Below, piece after piece: positions 12,786-16,721 of a stretch of DNA of 16,721 bases. The notes below the pieces were generated by a model. It saw only the letters and a list, made by a program, of their open reading frames with translations, did not search any database and was not told the origin of the DNA. The number at the start of each line of letters is the position of its first letter. Position 1 is the first letter of the stretch. The position numbers and the translations under genes are program-made. Source of the stretch: a bacterium (GTDB taxonomy: Bacteria > Patescibacteriota > Patescibacteriia > Patescibacteriales > GWC2-42-12); the NCBI GenBank assembly GCA_030655095.1, contig JAURWF010000013.1, positions 1 to 16,721 of the forward strand, read 5' to 3'.

Positions 12786-15700
12786 TTAGTTAGATAATTT
12801 TCCACCAACGACGTCAGAAACATCTAAACGAGCGTCAGCAAAATCAGAACCTGTTCCAGCATTACCATTGTAAGTAAAGTCTGTTGCAAGGTTAGCAATC
12901 TTAGTCTGAACAAACTGTGTTGTTCCAACTACAGCTGTATCAGCGACAATAACTAAAGTAACAGCGCCGTCAACCAATTCAGTTGTACCAGCTAATGTTG
13001 TTAAGTTAATTGTAGCAACACCTGCAACTGGATTTACAGCAGTTGTCTTATTTGAAGAACTTCCTTCAACATAAGCTTGAACATTAGTAATAGTTACGCC
13101 AGAAGATGTAGCAACTGTTAATTTTAATTCTTTTAACATTGCTTTTAACTCTTCGTTTGCAGTAGTTCTGTTACCGCCATTGTCAAATACTAATTTGTAT
13201 TTACCAATAGTGTTATTACCACCAGATAAAGTGCCGTCAACCATATCCTTTTTAACTTCCGTTAATACTGCGCCTGTAACAGTAGCTGTCTTTGATTTAA
13301 CAGTATTTATTGAATATTCACCAACAGCTAAAGTGCCGTTAGCATCTTCAATAATTGTAATTGCTTGTCCTGAAACTCCATCAGCAGTAATAGCTTTATC
13401 GGCTGCTAAATCTAAAGTAACTAGAGTTGAAGAACTTGCTAAACCAAATTGGACAGTTCTTCCAAATGTAGCAGTTCCTAATGCATCTTGATCAGCATTT
13501 ATTGTTTTAGAAACTACGCCAATAAAGTAAGAAGTAGCTTGATCAGCGCCTAAAGAAAGATTTAAGCTACTAAAATTTGCATGACCATTGGCGCTTGGAG
13601 CAACTGATGCAACTTTAACACCAGCTTTTGTGTACAATTCAACAGCTTTAATATCAGAAGCAGTAGCACTACCTGCCTGACCAAGAACCAATGTTTTAAC
13701 ATTGATTGCTTCGTTAGCAGTAGTAAATACTAATTCACCTGCATATCTTGCAACTGTTGTTCCAGCGCCTGCTAATAAATATGTATCAACATCAGCATCC
13801 AAGCTAGATGTTTTTAATTCAACCTTCAAGGTACCTACTGAAGCTAGAGTGACTGCTCTTGATGCTGAGCCTACTGAAACAACTGATTCAACAACAGTAT
13901 TATTATCAGCATCTCTTGCAACAATAGAATCTGTTCCAGATCCAATTCCTAATGACCAAGAACCAGTTGTAGCAAAGCTAGAAGCAAATACTGCCTTCAA
14001 CTCAACCTTAGCTGTTTTGCCAGCAGGAACAGTAAAGCCTGCTAAACTTGAGAAATTAATATAACCATTTGTGCCTATAATACCTTCAACAATTTGGTTA
14101 GATAATGTCTTTGTTACAGCAACTCCACCTTCTGGAGTGAATACTAAACTTAAGCTTGCAATATTATTATCAACAAAAGTGTCTGCACCAGTTGCAATAG
14201 TAGAAATCTTTACAGAATTCAATGTTACAGCAGAAGCAGCGCCAGCTAATAAACTAGCTTGATAAATAACATCATTAGCACCTGTTACAAAAGTTTTGTT
14301 TGTCAATGTCTGCGTTGTCCAAGTTAAAGTCGCAGCTTTAACAGTAGCAATTGCGCCTGCAACTGAACTTGGAGTGATGTTAGAGATACTTGCTTTTGAA
14401 GTTTCTCCTTTAACTGTCATTGCAGCAGCCTTCAAAGTAACCTGTAATGTATCATTTACATCAATAGGTTCTGCTGAAGTAGATCCTGCCAAGTCAGCCT
14501 TCAAAACAAAAGTTTTTGTTTTGCCTTTTGCTAAAGAAATATCGTCAGTAATAGACAATCTCCATCCACCTCCACCTGTAACAAAAGTTTCAGCTACATC
14601 GTATGTAGCACCATTTGTAGCTGTATCAACTAATCTTACATTAGAAATTTCAGTAGATGATGCACCAATTCCTGAAATATAAAAATCAGTAAGACTAGTA
14701 GTTGTGTTTGTGATTGATTGAACAGTTGCATCTTCACCATTAGATGTCATCTTGATGGTAGCTAAAGCAACACTAGTATCACCAGCTTTTACTTCCTTTG
14801 CAGAAGTACCAGTTGTAGTAGATTTGTCCATATCAATTGTGAAATCACCAGTTGTTAATGTAACAAGGATTCCGTCTCCAGAAGCATCTAAACTTCCTGT
14901 TCCGGAAGCAGTAATGCCATAACCCTCGTCCTTCCCTGTTAATACTAAATCTTCAGGGTTTTCAACAATTAATTCAATTGTATCATTTAATCTTCCAACT
15001 GCGATATCACCATAAACCTGAACCTGAACTGTGTCTCCCTTAGCAATAACTGTATTACCCATATCAAATGTAGCAACGTTATTTACTAATTCAACACCAG
15101 CTTTTACATCTTTTCCATCAACAACGATTTTTAAATTACCTGCTAAATTTCCTGAAGTACCTACATTCTTAAATGTAGCAGAACTCCAAATAACAGGTTC
15201 ATTAGCTGCTGATAGATTAAATTCAGCTAATAATACATTATCTGCTCCAAACTGTGTGCTTGGTGCATCAGTTGTAGTAACAACGCTCATAGTAACAGTA
15301 CCAACAGAGGTACCACTTACTGCAGACATAGTATTGCTCTTAATAGGAAAAGAACCAGTTACAGTAGCTCCATTAGTTGTTACACCAGTAGCTGAGATAA
15401 CGCCTAAATTGTAATTACCAACACCAGCCATAGTAGCTTTTACAACTAAAGCTGTTGTCTTTCCAGCTAATACCTTGATAGGTGTTGCAAAGTTAAAAGT
15501 AGCTAATTTATCTGAATTAACATCCTTAGAAGTACCTACTTTTACTCCATTAACATAAACAGTAACGCCATCAATGTTTGTAGCTGTTCCTAATGAACCT
15601 GCTGCTGAAAGAGTAATAGCGGAAACAGATACATCTCCGTCATTAGAAGCAGTCAAGTTAATTTTTAACATTTCTTTTGGAGATCCTATTGGAACATTTG

Positions 15701-16454
15701 CAGAAACAGCTGTGTCTGAAGCTAAAGCTACAGTTAAGCCTGTTCCTGAACCAGCAGTTCCACCTGCGCCTGATGTAGTATCAGACAAAGTAGTGTCATT
15801 AGCAACAACTGCAACACCGGCAGCAACGATAGTCGCAGCAGAAGTTACAACATTGCTAAAACTAAAACGGTTGGAAACAAAAGCTGCTTCATCAGCAAAC
15901 TTTCGGTTATTAGTACCGTCAAAGTAATAAACATCCGCGCTAGTAGCAGATTTTACTAAAGAACCAGCAGGATAAACACCAGCAGTTAAAGCTGTTCCTA
16001 CTTTATAATTAGTAAAATAACCATCTGGGACATCAATTACTTTTTTTGCCCAATCTTTACCGTAAAGAGCAATAGCATTTGCTTCACTTACGATTGATCT
16101 CAATACTCCACCTGGTTCTACAGCGTAAACAGCTGGATTAGTAGTAATTTTTACTAACTTAGTTCCAGGTCTAACTGTAACATTAGCACCTAAAGGATAA
16201 CCCTCTAGTTCACTTTGTGAAACAGTTACAACACTGCTCCAATCACTGTACCATGAGAAAAATGTACTTTCATTAGGAAATACATATCTCTTGCCATCAG
16301 TACCTAAAGAATAAACAGATGATAATCCGTTCATCTTAATCAAATCACCAGCCTTAGCAGCTGCGCCAACTTGAAAAGGAACTGTTAACATACTCATAGA
16401 AATAACTGTAATTGACATTACAGTTACTGCTAACATTTTTCTTAGTCTTTTCAT
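12786..16454 (-). CDS. S-layer-like secreted surface protein, modular beta-rich, 1222 residues
   Basis: The signal peptide (about 1-32) has a basic start and ends near VGAAAKAGD. Three related N-terminal modules follow: GDLIKMNGLSSVYSLGTDGK then RYVFPNE (36-62), TKLVKITTNPAVYAVEPGG (98-116) and GSLVKSATSADVYYFDG (164-180). This is the arrangement I associate with abundant surface proteins of Parcubacteria. After a Gly/Ser/Thr linker (223-238) come about six beta-rich modules of 140-170 residues, beginning near 239, 383, 530, 705, 870 and 1045. They share patterns such as VLLAEFNLSAANEPV and ELVFTTANEAINV. Composition is rich in Ala, Thr, Val, Gly and Ser; I find no cysteine. The protein probably forms the cell surface layer; Ser/Thr-rich strands are possible glycosylation sites. 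It has its own strong terminator. No sortase signal, lipobox or SLH domain is seen, so attachment is unclear. The call rests on recall of the family, not a search. Confidence 0.75.
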   Translation of the reverse strand: MKRLRKMLAVTVMSITVISMSMLTVPFQVGAAAKAGDLIKMNGLSSVYSLGTDGKRYVFPNESTFFSWYSDWSSVVTVSQSELEGYPLGANVTVRPGTKLVKITTNPAVYAVEPGGVLRSIVSEANAIALYGKDWAKKVIDVPDGYFTNYKVGTALTAGVYPAGSLVKSATSADVYYFDGTNNRKFADEAAFVSNRFSFSNVVTSAATIVAAGVAVVANDTTLSDTTSGAGGTAGSGTGLTVALASDTAVSANVPIGSPKEMLKINLTASNDGDVSVSAITLSAAGSLGTATNIDGVTVYVNGVKVGTSKDVNSDKLATFNFATPIKVLAGKTTALVVKATMAGVGNYNLGVISATGVTTNGATVTGSFPIKSNTMSAVSGTSVGTVTMSVVTTTDAPSTQFGADNVLLAEFNLSAANEPVIWSSATFKNVGTSGNLAGNLKIVVDGKDVKAGVELVNNVATFDMGNTVIAKGDTVQVQVYGDIAVGRLNDTIELIVENPEDLVLTGKDEGYGITASGTGSLDASGDGILVTLTTGDFTIDMDKSTTTGTSAKEVKAGDTSVALATIKMTSNGEDATVQSITNTTTSLTDFYISGIGASSTEISNVRLVDTATNGATYDVAETFVTGGGGWRLSITDDISLAKGKTKTFVLKADLAGSTSAEPIDVNDTLQVTLKAAAMTVKGETSKASISNITPSSVAGAIATVKAATLTWTTQTLTNKTFVTGANDVIYQASLLAGAASAVTLNSVKISTIATGADTFVDNNIASLSLVFTPEGGVAVTKTLSNQIVEGIIGTNGYINFSSLAGFTVPAGKTAKVELKAVFASSFATTGSWSLGIGSGTDSIVARDADNNTVVESVVSVGSASRAVTLASVGTLKVELKTSSLDADVDTYLLAGAGTTVARYAGELVFTTANEAINVKTLVLGQAGSATASDIKAVELYTKAGVKVASVAPSANGHANFSSLNLSLGADQATSYFIGVVSKTINADQDALGTATFGRTVQFGLASSSTLVTLDLAADKAITADGVSGQAITIIEDANGTLAVGEYSINTVKSKTATVTGAVLTEVKKDMVDGTLSGGNNTIGKYKLVFDNGGNRTTANEELKAMLKELKLTVATSSGVTITNVQAYVEGSSSNKTTAVNPVAGVATINLTTLAGTTELVDGAVTLVIVADTAVVGTTQFVQTKIANLATDFTYNGNAGTGSDFADARLDVSDVVGGKLSN

Positions 16455-16465
16455 AGAAATTTTTT

Positions 16466-16510
16466 CTTTTTCTGCAAATAAATATGTAAATAAATAATTA
16501 ACAGAAAAAG
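16466..16510 (-). promoter_or_regulatory. Inverted repeat in the 5' leader of the S-layer-like gene
   Basis: CTTTTTCTG (16466-16474) and CAGAAAAAG (16502-16510) are a perfect 9-base inverted repeat with a 27-base AT-only loop apart from a few G/C, ending about 11 bases before the ATG. It could form a hairpin at the 5' end of the mRNA and cover the A-rich ribosome-loading region, or stabilise the message. No convincing -35/-10 pair was found between 16455 and 16544. Confidence 0.4.
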
Positions 16511-16544
16511 TCCTTTTTTTCCTTAAATTGCTAATTTATTACTA

Positions 16545-16721
16545 CTAAATTAATTTTTTACCCCTTAATGGGGAATATGGAAATTTTTCCTTTTCTGGGG
16601 TCTGTTGTCGAATACCATATTCGGTATAAGATTCCAAATTTTTGTAAATTTTGTCAAAAACTTTTTCGCTAATATAACCATATTCCCTCAAAACTTTTTG
16701 AAAAAATTTACTAAAAATTTG
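16545..16721 (-). CDS. C-terminal 58 residues of a protein entering from the right edge
   Basis: One minus-strand frame is open from the last base of the window to TAG at 16545-16547, encoding 58 residues. The sequence looks coding: a helical, charged stretch (KFFQKVLREYGYISEKVFDK) followed by ESYTEYGIRQQTPEKEKF and a short FPYSPLRGKKLI tail. The other two frames are soon interrupted. I do not recognise the family. It is 90 bases upstream of the S-layer-like gene in the same orientation, and no terminator separates them. Confidence 0.55.
   Translation of the reverse strand, partial: QIFSKFFQKVLREYGYISEKVFDKIYKNLESYTEYGIRQQTPEKEKFPYSPLRGKKLI

Noticed and set aside
12958..15927. Several plus-strand open frames of 60-130 codons opposite the S-layer-like gene
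   Set aside because: They mirror the Ala/Thr/Val-rich codons of the real gene, giving Val/Ala/Pro-rich shadow proteins without recognisable domains or start signals.

Overview
The window is AT-rich bacterial DNA in which every supported gene lies on the minus strand, so transcription runs from high to low coordinates. It looks like a genome of the Candidate Phyla Radiation (Patescibacteria, Parcubacteria-like). The signs are a very large secreted protein that starts with the GDLIK...GKRYVFPNE module typical of that group, an O-antigen-ligase/TPR fusion, small 'TTEQYNKLSTKDDFEKF' coiled-coil proteins, few Shine-Dalgarno sequences, and many secreted proteins of unknown function. UGA is used as a stop codon (end of the 769-residue gene), which argues against the UGA-recoding Gracilibacteria/Absconditabacteria. 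The lineage call is an inference from family resemblance; no rRNA is present.

Layout in transcription order (right to left). (1) 16545-16721: C-terminal tail of a gene that enters from outside the window. (2) 12786-16454: 1222-residue S-layer-like surface protein with a 5'-leader inverted repeat and a near-perfect intrinsic terminator. (3) 12495-12667: intergenic stretch with a local duplication, one copy of which holds a small palindromic repeat. (4) 9009-12499: two-gene operon, a membrane-anchored protein with a calcium-loop motif and a 943-residue secreted lipase-like/coiled-coil/beta-helix protein. (5) 8941-8968: consensus promoter followed by a probable four-gene operon. This encodes a small coiled-coil protein, a 769-residue double-anchored surface protein with twelve C-X10-C repeats, an orphan histidine kinase overlapping it by ATGA, and an O-antigen-ligase/TPR protein. 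(6) 2101-2496: an autonomous unit with its own promoter, a chain of hairpins and a terminator, best read as a candidate structured non-coding RNA, although an 82-codon GTG-start frame with a purine-rich upstream sequence also fits there. (7) 316-1968: an AlkD-like DNA repair protein, then ParB with two tandem extended -10 promoters. (8) 1-224: 5' part of a small zinc-ribbon-like protein.

Most of the window concerns the cell envelope: an abundant surface layer, large secreted proteins, a possible glycan ligase that could modify them, and a sensor kinase translationally coupled to a disulfide-rich surface protein. The left end holds chromosome maintenance functions. The points most worth following are the structured RNA at 2101-2463, the invariant C-X10-C repeat protein coupled to a kinase, and the lipase/beta-helix fusion.
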